From Micropterix aruncella (lineage: Eukaryota > Arthropoda > Insecta > Lepidoptera > Micropterigidae), in NCBI GenBank assembly GCA_944548615.1, contig OX155961.1, positions 17,587,538-17,651,537 on the forward strand: a stretch of 64,000 nucleotides of DNA. The letters are read 5' to 3'. The notes beneath the pieces were generated by a model, which saw nothing but the letters and a program-made list of their open reading frames with translations, searched no databases and was not told the origin of the DNA. Shown piece by piece: positions 46,130-58,094 of this stretch. The stretch's first letter is position 1; every line of letters begins with the position of its first letter. Position numbers and translations under genes: made by a program.

Positions 46130-46842
46130 CAGCATTTTCCTACAATTCGGCACACCGGCCGTTATCATATTAGACAACGCCAGCTACTTCAAGTCGCGCA
46201 AATTCAAATCGTTCGCCGAAAAGTACAAAATCCCTCGTTTGTTTTACGGATGCAATTATGCTCCCCAATCGAATGTTGTAGAAAGGTATAACCAGACCAT
46301 AGAGACGTCTCTCGCAATCTTGGTAGGAAAAGACCAGAGAAAATGGGTAGAGTTTCTGGGGAAAATCCAAAACGCCATTAATTCGCATGTTAATCTAACT
46401 ACAGGCTTTTCTCCATCTTATCTCATGTTTGGGAGAGAGATGATTATTGATGGCCGGTACCATAACATAAAAAGCTTCATTCCGGAAAATGAAAATGAAT
46501 TAGACATAGAAGGCAGGGAAAAATTCGCCGAAGGTCTAAAAAGCCTGGCTGACACTTATGACATTGTCCAAGAAAAATTACTTGAGTCATTTAAAAACAA
46601 CGCGAACAGGTACAATTTAAGGAGGAAAGATCTGCGTCTAGCCCCTGGAGATACTGTGTGGGCAAAAAAAAAAAAAAAATCACACCCTATCTAGGAAAAT
46701 AGATTTCTTTTCAAGCAAACTTGCACCTAGATACATAAAATGCAAGGTTGTAGCGCGTAAATCGCGAACCGCGTACGAACTAGAGGACGAAACAGGTAAA
46801 AACAAAGGAATTTTTCATGTCAGACATTTATTTAAAGGCTAA
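46130..46842 (+). pseudogene. Ty3/gypsy integrase, C-terminal part, frameshifted in a poly-A run
   Basis: From ~46140 the frame reads the middle of the integrase core, with the second catalytic Asp in ILDNASYF and the catalytic Glu in NVVERYNQ (about 46275), then LMFGRE and LAPGDTVWAK. A run of A at about 46664-46679 shifts the frame, giving an early stop at 46694. Beyond it, in another frame, the C-terminal module is readable (SSKLAPRYIK, YELEDETGK, FHVRHLF) to a stop near 46842. The zinc-binding domain, first catalytic Asp, RT, RNase H, protease and gag are absent. The element therefore cannot move on its own and would need an autonomous relative. Confidence 0.85.
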
Positions 46843-46844
46843 TG

Positions 46845-48780
46845 ACAATGTCTAAAAACTAAATTCATACTATCTCCTAGGAAAACAGTTACGCAAAGGA
46901 AAATAACATCGTTTATTCCGAAAGTCGCTAAGTACTAAAATACTCTTGGGGTGGGTCTCGATCTGAGCTCCGTGGACCGGTAAAAGAAAGGAAAAACATG
47001 TTTGACAATATATAATAAATGATTAAACACTTTATTAACACAGCAACACACTTACACAAACACATACACGCCACAAAAAAAAATAAGACATATTTAAATA
47101 TTTTTAAAACTCAAAATACAAGCACAAAACTTTTTTTTTAAATTTTTTTTTTCTCACCAAAGCCGGCAAAAAATAACCAGCTTTGGCGAGAACAATCTGA
47201 AGAATGATTGTGTTTCGTCAAGCAGAGAACATAACAAATTAACAAATATATTTTCTCAAAAAAATAAAATAACAATATTATACTCACGACCAAAATATGA
47301 CTTTTGTTCTTTAATCTATTAAAATTACGGGTTAGCAACACCATACAACCACCCTAAACGGCGACTAAAAAAGTGCAACATTTACTATTTTTTACAAAGC
47401 ATATGGAATCCCTTATAAGATAAAACGCCGACTCCTGAGGTTAAAACCAGGCTAGGTACAAATCAATTTGGGTAAACAATGCAATTTTTAATTTTATTTT
47501 TTTTATGTTCATGAACGAACAACTTTTTTTAATATAAAGTATTTTGAGCGCACAATGTGCAAACTTGCTCCACAATCCGAGGTTAAAACCGGAGGGGACA
47601 AGAGGAGAAGGAGTTTTCTTATTTTTTACTATTATTTATTTACAAATATGGAATGCCACTCAAAGAGTGCTTCCTCCAGACGAACGTGTCAGGACGCGCC
47701 TAGCGAAACGCAAAATGATCACGACGTAGTCTAATTATATACTTACCACTAGTTATTCTTTCTATATAATTCCACAAATATTGGTCGTGAGAAAATCTAT
47801 TAAAACATACGTATGTATCACAAACTTATATATATATTCAACAAATCCCAATACCACTGTATTAATCACCTCGACTCACCACAATATAAACATACATTGA
47901 AAACCAAATTCAACTCCAAAATCATAATTAACACTCAAACTAAGAATAGGGTAAGAAATAAGTTTGACACAATCAGGTGAAGAATGAAAGGAGAAATGGA
48001 AGGAAAGACTTGTATGAGATGAACGAAAGGAGTATGAACAGTCTGCGTTAGGAAAACCCGTTTGATGGAAAATGGAAATATTACACCTACACTATTTTCT
48101 AATTTTGTTATAAACAAATAGATCATTTATTTTAGTTTGATTTATCGCATAATAAAGCGACTATGTTTATATCGTATTGACTCGTTCACACAGGATTTAA
48201 GTCCAAAATTACAAGCTAGTATCTCGACACCGATGTGAATCGTTTCACCTTACTGGGGTACAAGCAAGTAATGATTATACAATGGTACACATTGACTTTA
48301 AACGGTGGCCCTGACACTAAAAGCTCGGCTAAACCAAAATAAAGATCAAACAAAAACAGATTCTGTACACTCAAGGATAGTGACAAATCTCAAGTCCTTA
48401 TAATATTTCCCCATATAAATTTTTAACTCTATTTATCTGCTTGTAACGAACAAAGGTAGTCACGCACCATTCAGAGACTCCGAACCCAAAACAACTATTT
48501 TTAAAAGTCAAATATCAGGAATTTATTCGACATATTTTCATTTTGAATCAGTTATTTATATTTGTCCCTGTTTTGAAGAAAAAATAAACCGGCCCATAAG
48601 CCGTGAATACCCAACCAGATTGCGATCGCGCTACGTACGTAGTTTAGGAAATAGTAATAATCGGGATTTATAAGCTATAGATCAGTCAGCAAAGACGTAA
48701 AAAAAAAAAAAAAAAAGATATTCTTAGTAAGTAAATGAGCACACCTAGCAATAGTAATTACCAAACCCCAAAAACCAGTC
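46845..48780 (+). other. Internal non-coding part of the LTR element
   Basis: About 2 kb of AT-rich sequence without any retroviral-type domain. A purine-rich stretch (GAAGAAGAAAGAAGAAAGAA) sits at 48786-48822, but far from the 3' LTR. Confidence 0.6.
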
Positions 48781-48859
48781 CCCGGCGGAAGAAGAAAGAA
48801 GAAAGAAGAAGAGGAGGAGCGTCCCGAGGTCCAGTTTTCGAGCAGCTTCCAGTCGACAT

Positions 48860-49306
48860 TTGAACACACTTCACCACAACCACTGCGGAGCATCCCACGG
48901 ACTCCGTCAGCTGTACGGAAGAACCCGCGCAGGCCGAAGGCAGCCGCGCGGGGCGGTCGCGCAGATCGTCCGAAAGGGCTGGATCGCGCGATCGTTGCAG
49001 CCTACGCACAGGACCGGCACAGTTGGGCGACTACACCCGCCCGGTCGCTGTAGCGTTCGCATTCGCGCAGGGGTACGACTCTCCGTCAGCTATTTCGGCG
49101 AGAGACCGCGCAGGCTGAGGACAGCTACGCGCTGGCGATCGCGCAGTTCGCCACCAAGGCCAGAACGCGCGCTCGTAGCAGTCTACGCACAGGGCCGGCG
49201 TAGCCAGGTGTCTACACCTACACGGTTACTGCAGCGTCTCGCGTCCACACACGGACACGACATCATAGAATACGAGTATCGCACCTTCATATGTATAGTA
49301 TACTAG
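48860..49306 (+). repeat. GC-rich duplicated block (~180-bp unit, two copies) with an Arg-rich ORF
   Basis: Unit 1 (~48900-49078) and unit 2 (~49079-49260) share CTCCGTCAGCT, CGCGCAGGC(C/T)GA, CGGTCGC/GCGATCGCGCAG and CTACGCACAG. The 148-codon plus-strand ORF (49% or so Arg/Ser/Gly/Ala by eye) runs through both units in changing register. No gag motif is seen, so it may be an incidental frame, a leader or structured RNA. Base composition differs sharply from the AT-rich surroundings. Confidence 0.5.
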
Positions 49307-49875
49307 CAATGGACTACAACTATATTTTGTTTTGAGTGTCAAGAAAGACAATAACTTTGTGTAAAGTGCATTTTTCCAGAAACACTAGTGTACGAGGAAT
49401 TGTACATTAATTCCAGTCAAATTAGAAGTTCATTTTACAAAATTCCATACAAGGATCTACAAGCCGCAATAGCAGGCTCAATCAATTGCAGGATTCCGCA
49501 CGTCCCAGTCGGACATCCCACTAATATCAGACTTTTTTTTGTTATCATGTTACAAGACTGAACATCCCAGCTGATGGACCTCGGCCAACGCTTCACCGCA
49601 GCTCTTCACCTCCGCGCAACTTCGCAACCGTCGGCGTCTACGTCTTCACTTTAGTAATTTTGTAAGTCGCATCCGTACCAGCCACCACATCTGTTAGCGA
49701 CAACCAAACTTACCGGAATACAACAGCCCATTCATTATCATATTTCTCAAACCTATTAAATTAGTAAAACGTGTTAGCTTCTTACTAGGCATCGTGATGT
49801 ATGATCGAGGGCGGCGTAGCGCCCTGCGTAGCACTGTAGCATTAGCGATAGCATGTGTTCTCACCAAGCCGGCAT

Positions 49876-52800
49876 TGCAACACCCTGTGTTGCAACCATC
49901 TACGATGTGTCCTTTCCTCTCATAAGTAATAAATAATAGTAAACATAAATAAATAAAAGCTAAAATAATTAAAGTCAAACAATGAGTGCCAAACGCTCTC
50001 TATAAATAAATTCAGACGCGCTCTACGCACTAATGCATTTTGGAATATTCTAGAAGGCCATTAGGTAGGTAGAAATCGTATCCGATAATCACAAGCCGTC
50101 CAAAGAAATATACTCGCCGGTCATTACTTTTGGGTTGTGAGCGGTCCGGGGCGGGTTCGCCTCGGGCCGCCGCTCAGATAGAAGAAAACCCTACTTCGAA
50201 TCACTCTAGTTTGTACGGATTTTAAAAAGAATTTTAATGTGTTAAATTCAGTGCTCAGATTTCCAAGGTAGGAATTTAATTATATATAGAGGATACTTAG
50301 CTCATGTCTCCAGAAACTATAAGGTGTTTTTCCGTCATTACAGAAAACGCACCGTTCGGTTCGGGGACTGGTTTTTTTTTGTCTTTTTTCTTTTTTTTAT
50401 GTTAATTCTTTTCCTTTCTTTAATTAAATTTTAGGATTAAATTCTCTCTTTATTTTTTTTTGGAAATTATTTTCATAGCATATATCATGTTCATTGTCTT
50501 TATATAATGAGATCTCGTTATTTAGATCGGAATACTGGGGTATTCGTCTTGTAATTTGGCAGGCCGTAGGGCCATATAAATATTTAATTATATAGGAAAC
50601 TAGCCAATATATTCTTCTTCATTATTCAAGAGAGGTAGCGCGACACAACCCGGTTGGTGCTCACACATTTTGATTTCATATTTTCTGTTCCTGGTTCTTT
50701 CAATTTCCCCATTTCTCCATGTAAGAAATAATTAAATTATATATATAAAACCGGCTGTACAAACCGGACATAAGGTAGACGGAGTTTGGCTAGGGTTCTT
50801 TCGGAGGAACGTGACTACCTCGCATATAAAAATTTTAATTAATAAGTACCTTATTTATTACAATGGTGATTTCCCATACGCTGAAATAGGTACCCCTAGA
50901 AATTCTTTATAACATACCCAAATAAAACTTATAAAAATTCTTACGTGTTCCGGTAAGATTGGTGCAATAGGTACGGTGCGATACTAGTATAAGCAATCCT
51001 AATTTCTAAAAAAACAAAAATTAATACTAGCATTCGCCATAAAAGAGCGAGATTAGAAATAATGGTCATAACCCGCAGGGGTGAAAGGTCGTAAAATAAA
51101 ATTGTGAAAATATAATTTTAAACATCGTTCTAAAATATTTTTTTGTTATTTTGATTTACATTTCCTCCTCCATAAAAGGAAATTGTAAAATATAATTTTA
51201 AATATTGTTTTTAAACATTTATATATTGATCTACATTTCCTCTTCCATAAAAGGAAACCGAAAATATAATTTTAAATATTATTTTTTTAAACATTTGTTT
51301 TATCTCGATTTACGTTATCCTCTCCCATAAGGGAAACTGTAAAATATAATTCTTGTAAATATTGTTTTAAACATTTTTATTATTTTGATATACGTTATCC
51401 TCTCCCATAAGGGAAACTGTAAAATATAATTCTTGTAAATATCGTTTTAAACATTTTGTTATTATCTTGATTTACGTTCTCCTCTTCCATAAAGGAAACT
51501 ATAAAATATAATTTTTTTTAAATATTGTTTTCAAACATTTTTTTTTTGTTTTATCTCGATTTACGTTCTCTTCCTCCATAAAGGAAACTGTAAAATATAA
51601 AATTCTTTTAAACATTGTTTTAAACATTTCCATATTTGATTTATATGTCTTCTTCGTAAAATAAACTGCGAAATATAATTTTAAATACCATTTTAAATAT
51701 TTTCTTTATGTCGACTTACGTTTTCCTCTGTTGTAGAATAAAAACGTAAAATACAACTTTGAATATTATTCTAAATATCTTATTAGGCTCGATTTACGTT
51801 TCTCTTTGATAAGATAAGATTGGAAAATATAATTAAGAATATTCGTCTTCAATACTTTTTCTTTGATTTACCTTCCATACGTCGTAAAGAAATAAAGCGC
51901 ATATTTTAAACCACTTCAACATTGAGTATAATTTCATTGAAGGAAAAAGGGGTAAAAAGAGACTATACAAAATAAAAGGAGAAATATATATTTAATTATC
52001 CTCTTCCGTCATATGCTTACTCCCTCTAATTACCTTACCTAAATATATTCTATCTTCCTTCCTCAATTAGTCTGTCAATTATAATTTGCCGTTCCCATCC
52101 GTGGCATCTTCCTCGTCCATTCCCAATTAGAATTATCAATTTTCTCATTTGTTTAATATCCCAGATTTTATTTGATTTTCCTAATTTCCTTTGAGGTATA
52201 TTCCCATTCCGTATAATTCCACATTTTATTTTTATAACACGATTAGTCATTCTTTTGGGCAGACGTCGCCTCCCGCAAAGCGCCATCTATCGGCCGCGGA
52301 GTGAATCATAGTACCCCGTAGTAGTCGGTTCGCCCGTCGAGAGGGCGCTGATCACGGCCCCGCCGATTTCTGTTTTGTCGCCGCCAGCCGAGCGCGGAGA
52401 CAGTTTACGAGCCAGAAATAAAGTAGAAAAAATATAGTTGCATCTCGACATTTGGAACGCAGAATTTCACCAGATTTTAAACTCTTCCCTCTCCATATAC
52501 CGGACGCCTCATCAAGGCGAGTCTCACTTCACGCAGGACATCGCACTTTTAAATAGCGCGCAGATTCGCGCGCTCCGAGAGTTCTTCCCACGACCCGTCT
52601 CCGATAAACTTACTTGAATGAGCAGCCAGCCTCTCGAGCGATTACCCTGTACTCCCGTAAAATTCGCCGCGCAGAAGCCTGTTTCCGGTACGGGATCTGC
52701 TTGCACAACCAGCGAACCGCCCAGCGCCTGGTGGCCTGGCGCCCCATGCTCCTCGTATCTACATTATCCCTCAATAATAGGTAGACATCTCTTATTGGCC

Positions 52801-52894
52801 ACCAAAACGCTGTTTTTGCTTAATTAATAATAATAATATCAACATAGTATAAATTCGCATAAATAAACATCAATAATAGAGCGGTTTCGTTGCA
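49876..52894 (+). mobile_element. 3' LTR of the Ty3/gypsy-type element (3019 bp)
   Basis: Same ends as the 5' LTR; CAAT target copy at 52895-52898. Differences seen against the 5' LTR: C to T in the poly-T/C tract (~50382), T to G (~52127), G to T (~52758), and one extra T at ~51547. Similarity above 99.8% means a very young insertion. No clear polypurine tract directly precedes it (49840-49875), which is unusual. Confidence 0.95.
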
Positions 52895-53065
52895 CAATGG
52901 GGCTAAATGTACAAACAAATAAATGAAAAAAATATTTAAAAAAAAAATGTTGAACTACAGTATATTGATATTTCCGTATTAACCAAATGTTGATACATAT
53001 AATCGAGTAATGGAGTTTCAATTAAATTCCTTGTTATTCACAAAATTACGATTGAAACATCATTA

Positions 53066-53788
53066 TCTATACTAATATTATAAAGAGGTAAAGTTTGTGA
53101 TGTTGTAGGAAGTAATCTCTGGATCTACTAAACCGATTTTCAAAATTCTTTTACCAATAGAAAGCCACGTTTTTTGTGAGTGTCATAAGCTATATATTAA
53201 TTCGAAAAATGAAAAAACTTCTTCGTGGTAGTCAGATTTGCAAAGTAAATCGGAGAAAAAACGGTCGAACGAAAACGTTTCTAACTAACGCTGCTTTAAC
53301 GATGAGAGATATATGATTCAGTTCTAGAGAAGTGCTTGATAGAGTTTGATAATGCCTACAAAAACGTCAGCGACAGCATATGTCTAAATTTTATATTTAA
53401 GTCACAAAAATTAGTATTTTATATTAATAAATAATTTAAATCGTTAGGTCATGTTTATTGGTCATATTATCAACAATTATGAATTCTTATCAAAATAAGT
53501 AAATTTATCGTCTCGAGTGTAACAAAAGACTTTTTCCTTTTACTGCATATAATTTCCCTTTTACTGCATAAATAGTTAAAGAGATAATACGCTCACAAAT
53601 AAGACACTCACAAGAAGACACTCACAAATTGGCATACAAATACATACATACATATGCAGTAAAAATATAACCCTTCTTTTGGCAATCAGGGAATAAATCA
53701 TAGCACTCAGTACTAACCGAACCACACTCATAATTTCATCACAGGTAAAAAGTTTTACCGCCCAACGAAGTGGGCACGGGTCAGCTAA
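53066..53788 (+). mobile_element. Non-autonomous Helitron, complete (723 bp)
   Basis: Starts A|TCTATACTAATATTATAAAG at 53066 and ends in the hairpin GCCCAACGAAGTGGGC followed by CACGGGTCAGCTAA|T. The first 340 bp match the 6923-7317 element in inverse orientation; the region 53415-53755 is extra here. No Rep/helicase. Confidence 0.85.
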
Positions 53789-54126
53789 TTCTGTATAAAA
53801 CCGTAATAACAAAATGTTAATGTAAGAAGCAAGCCAATATTTTTAGTGTCTGCTTGGAGCACCAATTGAGGGTAGAAATTCGCGTGAATTGCGCGAATCG
53901 CACTCGCTACATGTGACTGCAGCGAATTATTAAAGCGAGTTCAACTCGCTGCGAGGACTCGCTGCGAGCAAATTCGCTTCGTGTGACCGTAGCATAATAA
54001 AGCGAGAGGAAGGTAAATCAGTCAACCAGTATCCTAGCAACTTAAAGTCGATATTGGAAAGGAGAAGGAAAAGGATCTAGAAAGGTGAGGATAGTAGTTA
54101 GGAAGTATTGCCTTTATAGTCCCCTT
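53789..54126. other. No gene recognised
   Basis: Contains repeated CGCGAAT/ACTCGCTGCGAG motifs at 53880-53980. No exon recognised. Confidence 0.35.
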
Positions 54127-54148
54127 TCAAATGTACAAATATAGGCTC

Positions 54149-54479
54149 CCGTGTGCTCCTTCAGTATGCAAGTGTGGAAGTAGTCTTAATCTCTTCGTTT
54201 GACCATGTAGAAACATAATTTTGATGGTGGCACTCTCAAAAATGGTGCGTTTGGGCGCTGCGGGCCAAAAACAAAATGGCCGCCATCAAAAACACGTTTT
54301 CCTATTTATATCAGTAACCGTTGAAGATACGAAAAAATGTTTTTTACAAAAAATGTAGCTACACAAATTATACATAGAAAAGGTCCTTACAACTTTCTTT
54401 GTATAACTAACCGTTGTCTCAAAAAAAATACTTTTGTAAAAAGAATAATCCAAAAATATAAATTTTAGGGTTTTGCAAG
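54149..54479 (+). repeat. Left TIR of the nuclease element
   Basis: Pairs with 57756-58094; about 94% similar by eye, weakest around 54335-54385. Confidence 0.9.
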
Positions 54480-54500
54480 TGAATAATCATATGTACGTCA

Positions 54501-54734
54501 ATGAACGAGAAGCCTACTACACATTTTCCAACTTGGGCTGGCTATAACAGCCTCTTGATAGATCAGCAGAAGCCTGTGTCAAGAGTTACCATGCTACCTA
54601 TGATCCCAGAGTCACCAACTAATCAATCAGTGCAGCTTACTGTGATGAAACAACTCTAGAAACTAAATAGTTCAGTCCACTATACAAGTCCCGATGTAGA
54701 AGCCACTAAGAAAAAGGTAGTTGTCACAGTTGAC
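54501..54734 (+). pseudogene. Upstream in-frame extension of the nuclease ORF, split by TAG
   Basis: The same frame reads MNEKPTTHFPTWAGYNSLL from 54501, continues coding-like, meets TAG at 54657, then reads 25 more sense codons (ending KKKVVVTVD) into the 54735 ATG. The extension begins just inside the left TIR, the expected place for a start. Confidence 0.55.
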
Positions 54735-57548
54735 ATGGCTCTTTACAAACCAATAAAACAGCTGGAAATGGCTGTAAATGAATATAAGGAGGGATGGCTT
54801 CTGAAGCCTGGTGAGATACATATCATAATTTCTCAGCTCCGGACAATAGGAGAGCTCATTGAAGGTTCAGGTATACCTGAATTGTGGGTTGAATGTGGAT
54901 TATATTCAGCAGCAACAATGAAACAAATCCTAGACGGTAAACACATCAGAAGAGGAATTGAAGCTCATATATCTATTGCCTCTACACTAACTAACCTACT
55001 CTTAGAAGAATTTCAAAAAGAATTTCCAGGGCAGCTAGACTGTTTGAAGCCTCATCTCCAAGAACTAGTAGAAACATTAACAACTAGTGATAAAAAAGAG
55101 CTGAAAAGGGTAAATTCCACAATAGTTTCTTCCCTAAAAGAAAGAAAGATTATTCAAAATATTGAAAACTTTTCAGCAACAAAAAAGCAAAAGCATCCTG
55201 TTTTCAAACTAGCTTGCACGTATATGGATATGGTGCAAGTAATGATGAATTTCATAAGAGCTGTAAGAACATCTGATTGGAAACTGTATTTAGCACCCGT
55301 CCACGAGTTTGTTAAATACTTCTTTACATTTAATAGACTTAACTATGCTAGAATGATCACCTTATATCTTTCAGAGATGGAAAACTTGGAATCAACAGAT
55401 CCAGAAATCTGGAAACAGTTTATGGAAGGTAATTGGGTAGTGAACAGAAGTAAAGTACCATTTTGTTCTCTATGTGCGGATGAGGCTCTGGAACACCAAA
55501 ATCGAAAACTAAAGGTACATGGAGGACTTGTGGGTATAACACTCAATGAGAATGCTCGAAATCGATTCTTCCTTGCTAATTCGGAACTAACTAGAATTGC
55601 ATGTGAAACTGAGAAAATGATTGGATTAAAAAGTACAGAACGAAGTCAACATCACGAAGTGTCAGTAAAACTCCAACAGCGCCAGGGCGATAATGTGCTT
55701 ACACTAATGGAAGCATTTAAAAACTCAACAAATCCCTTCCAATATAAAAGTGATGACCTCATAAATATCCTCACTCAGCGAGTCTTTCCTCAAGAAGTAA
55801 AAGTGTCTTTAGACAGTGTTGCCGAAGTTGGTAAAGATCTCCATAATATTTTCTTAGATCAACGAATTCGTTCAAACACAATTACGTTCTGGGCTCCCAT
55901 GAAAAAGAATGTCATAAAAACGTGTAAATCAGTAGCTAAGAAGATTAAAATTACCATCAAAGACAAAACCGTTGACATTAAGACAGACTTATCTCTCATT
56001 TCAAGATTGTTGATAGCTTCCAGAAGCAGACCTGACATAGATTTGAGGCACAATTTAAGCAACTACGAGTTTTCAGCACTACCAAAGTCGTTGTTTGCAA
56101 TTGACGGGAGTATGCACCATTGTCTGGCTAAGTACAAACTTACAGATGCTCTAGAATCAATCCAAGAGAAACCTGCTGAAGAAAACGAAGATGATAATAC
56201 GTCTACAGCTCATGATGTTCCAGTACATAATGACGAGCTACATGGAAAAGCTGTAATAGTAGATGGCATGGCACTTCTTCATACCTACCACAAACCTACA
56301 ACAGTGAAGACATGTAATGACCTCGGTGTGAAATTCAGCCAATGGATCGGACAAAAATTCAATAACTATAGTGAGGTACATATAGTTTTTGACTCGTACA
56401 AAGAAAACTCATTGAAGAAAGCGATGCGAGACATACGGCAAAAAGGCTCTGATCCAATCCAATACAAAGTCAGGCCAGAAACAAAAATTGAAAGCATACC
56501 AATGCACAAACTATTGGCCCATGATAAGACGAAAGACGAACTAACCGAGTTCCTTTCCAATCAAATACTCAAATTCGGTGAGACCAACAACAAGAAGTTC
56601 GTACTCAGTTGGAGGGACAAGGCAGCGTCATCACATGGGGATGATGTATCCTGTCTTTCAAGCACGCAAGAGGAGGCCGACACAAAGATTATATTACATG
56701 CAGCTTATTTAGCACAGAAAGGAATTAAAACTACTCACGTGTTCTCCCCTGATACTGACGTCCTTATTCTAGCACTAAGGCGATATCCACAACTTTTTAA
56801 AGATTTTGCTTTCTATCTTGGACATGGTATGAAAGGGTTTGTTCAGATAGGGTCAATTTACAGAGCACTTGGACCTCTGAAAGCCTCTGCACTCCCTGGA
56901 CTACATGCACTTTCAGGAGCTGATATAACAGGGTCATTTGCTGGCAAAGGAAAAATAAAGTGGTGGAAAGCTTTTAATTCAGCAAGTGATACGATGATAG
57001 AAGCTTTGGCTAAATTGGGGACAACACTGTTACTCACTGAAGATGTGAGGGCTAACTTGGAAGCACTCATTTGTCAGCTATACATCCCCAAAACATCATT
57101 GACAGACATAGGAGCAGTGCGATGGTTCTTGTTTACTAAAAAACAACATCAAGATGAGAACCTTCCTCCAACAAAATCAGCACTAAATCCAGCATTGCTA
57201 CGGGCTCACCTTCAATGTTTTGAGTGGAATCAGGACCTAATTCAGCATCCTAATAACCCGTCACCCTCAGATTTTGGATGGCAGAAAATAGGTAGTGCAT
57301 ACGAGCCTGTTGCTTGTACCAACCCCTGTGCACCAAAGCTTATCTTGGAGCTTTGCCTCTGCTCATGCTCAAAAAGACGTTGCTGTCCTCCATGTACGTG
57401 TCAGTCAAATGGACTCCGGTGTACTGAAATGTGCAAGTGCGAAGGTGATCCTGACCATTGCGACAATACGGGAGAATGCGAGGAAGACAATGATGAAGAT
57501 CTAGGTTTAAGTGAAATTGGCATTGACAGTGATATTGATTGTATTTGA
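54735..57548 (+). CDS. Transposon-borne protein: helical N-terminus, FEN1/XPG-like PIN nuclease domain, C-terminal CXC cluster (937 aa)
   Basis: Residues 1-500 are mostly charged helical sequence of unknown fold, with CSLC at 244-247 and an EALEHQNRKLKVHGGLVGIT block. Residues ~500-740 show the acidic set of FEN1/XPG nucleases in order: VDGMALLH (Asp510), VFDSYK (Asp553), QEEADTK (Glu646, Glu647, Asp649), SPDTDVLIL (Asp673, Asp675) and SGADITGSF (Asp730). FEN1 has Asp34, 86, Glu158, 160, Asp179, 181 and 233, with similar spacing. Residues 861-908 are a Cys-rich CXC-type (tesmin/TSO1-like) metal-binding cluster, likely DNA-binding, followed by an acidic tail. I infer a structure-specific nuclease acting on the element's own DNA; this is not shown. 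Upstream, the frame is coding-like back to an ATG at 54501, but TAG at 54657-54659 cuts it; the true product may be ~1015 residues. There are no other stops or frameshifts. Confidence 0.85.
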   Translation: MALYKPIKQLEMAVNEYKEGWLLKPGEIHIIISQLRTIGELIEGSGIPELWVECGLYSAATMKQILDGKHIRRGIEAHISIASTLTNLLLEEFQKEFPGQLDCLKPHLQELVETLTTSDKKELKRVNSTIVSSLKERKIIQNIENFSATKKQKHPVFKLACTYMDMVQVMMNFIRAVRTSDWKLYLAPVHEFVKYFFTFNRLNYARMITLYLSEMENLESTDPEIWKQFMEGNWVVNRSKVPFCSLCADEALEHQNRKLKVHGGLVGITLNENARNRFFLANSELTRIACETEKMIGLKSTERSQHHEVSVKLQQRQGDNVLTLMEAFKNSTNPFQYKSDDLINILTQRVFPQEVKVSLDSVAEVGKDLHNIFLDQRIRSNTITFWAPMKKNVIKTCKSVAKKIKITIKDKTVDIKTDLSLISRLLIASRSRPDIDLRHNLSNYEFSALPKSLFAIDGSMHHCLAKYKLTDALESIQEKPAEENEDDNTSTAHDVPVHNDELHGKAVIVDGMALLHTYHKPTTVKTCNDLGVKFSQWIGQKFNNYSEVHIVFDSYKENSLKKAMRDIRQKGSDPIQYKVRPETKIESIPMHKLLAHDKTKDELTEFLSNQILKFGETNNKKFVLSWRDKAASSHGDDVSCLSSTQEEADTKIILHAAYLAQKGIKTTHVFSPDTDVLILALRRYPQLFKDFAFYLGHGMKGFVQIGSIYRALGPLKASALPGLHALSGADITGSFAGKGKIKWWKAFNSASDTMIEALAKLGTTLLLTEDVRANLEALICQLYIPKTSLTDIGAVRWFLFTKKQHQDENLPPTKSALNPALLRAHLQCFEWNQDLIQHPNNPSPSDFGWQKIGSAYEPVACTNPCAPKLILELCLCSCSKRRCCPPCTCQSNGLRCTEMCKCEGDPDHCDNTGECEEDNDEDLGLSEIGIDSDIDCI

Positions 57549-57755
57549 AAATTTAACAAATGTAATATTGTATTTCTTCAACAGTATTGTTATTACAAAT
57601 TAGAGCTTTTCAAGAAATGTCTCTTTCCTCTTTCCAATTCCTACATAAAAAAAAATAGAAAAATGGTATATTTGTTAATTTATTAAAGTTTAATACAGTT
57701 ATTATTGTAATAAATCAGGAAACATGTAAAAAATTTCAAAAACTTTAAATATGTG

Positions 57756-58094
57756 CTTGCAAAACCCTAAAACTTCGATTTTTTCATTTCTTAATATTTC
57801 TTTTTACAAAAGTATTTTTTTTGAGAAAACGGTTAGTTATACAAAGAAAGTTGTAAGGACCTTTTCTATGCACAATCTGTCAGGCTACATTTTTTATTCA
57901 ACAACATTTTTCGTATCTTCAACGGTTACTGATATAAATAGGAAAACATGTTTTTGATGGCGGCCATTTTGTTTTTGGCCCGCAGCGCCCAAACGCACCA
58001 TTTTTGAGAGTGCCACCATCAAAATTATGTTTCTCCATGGTCAAACGAAGAGATTAAGACTACTTCCACACTTGCATACTGAAGGAGCACACGG
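57756..58094 (-). repeat. Right TIR of the nuclease element
   Basis: The inverse of 54149-54479, ending CATACTGAAGGAGCACACGG. Confidence 0.9.
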
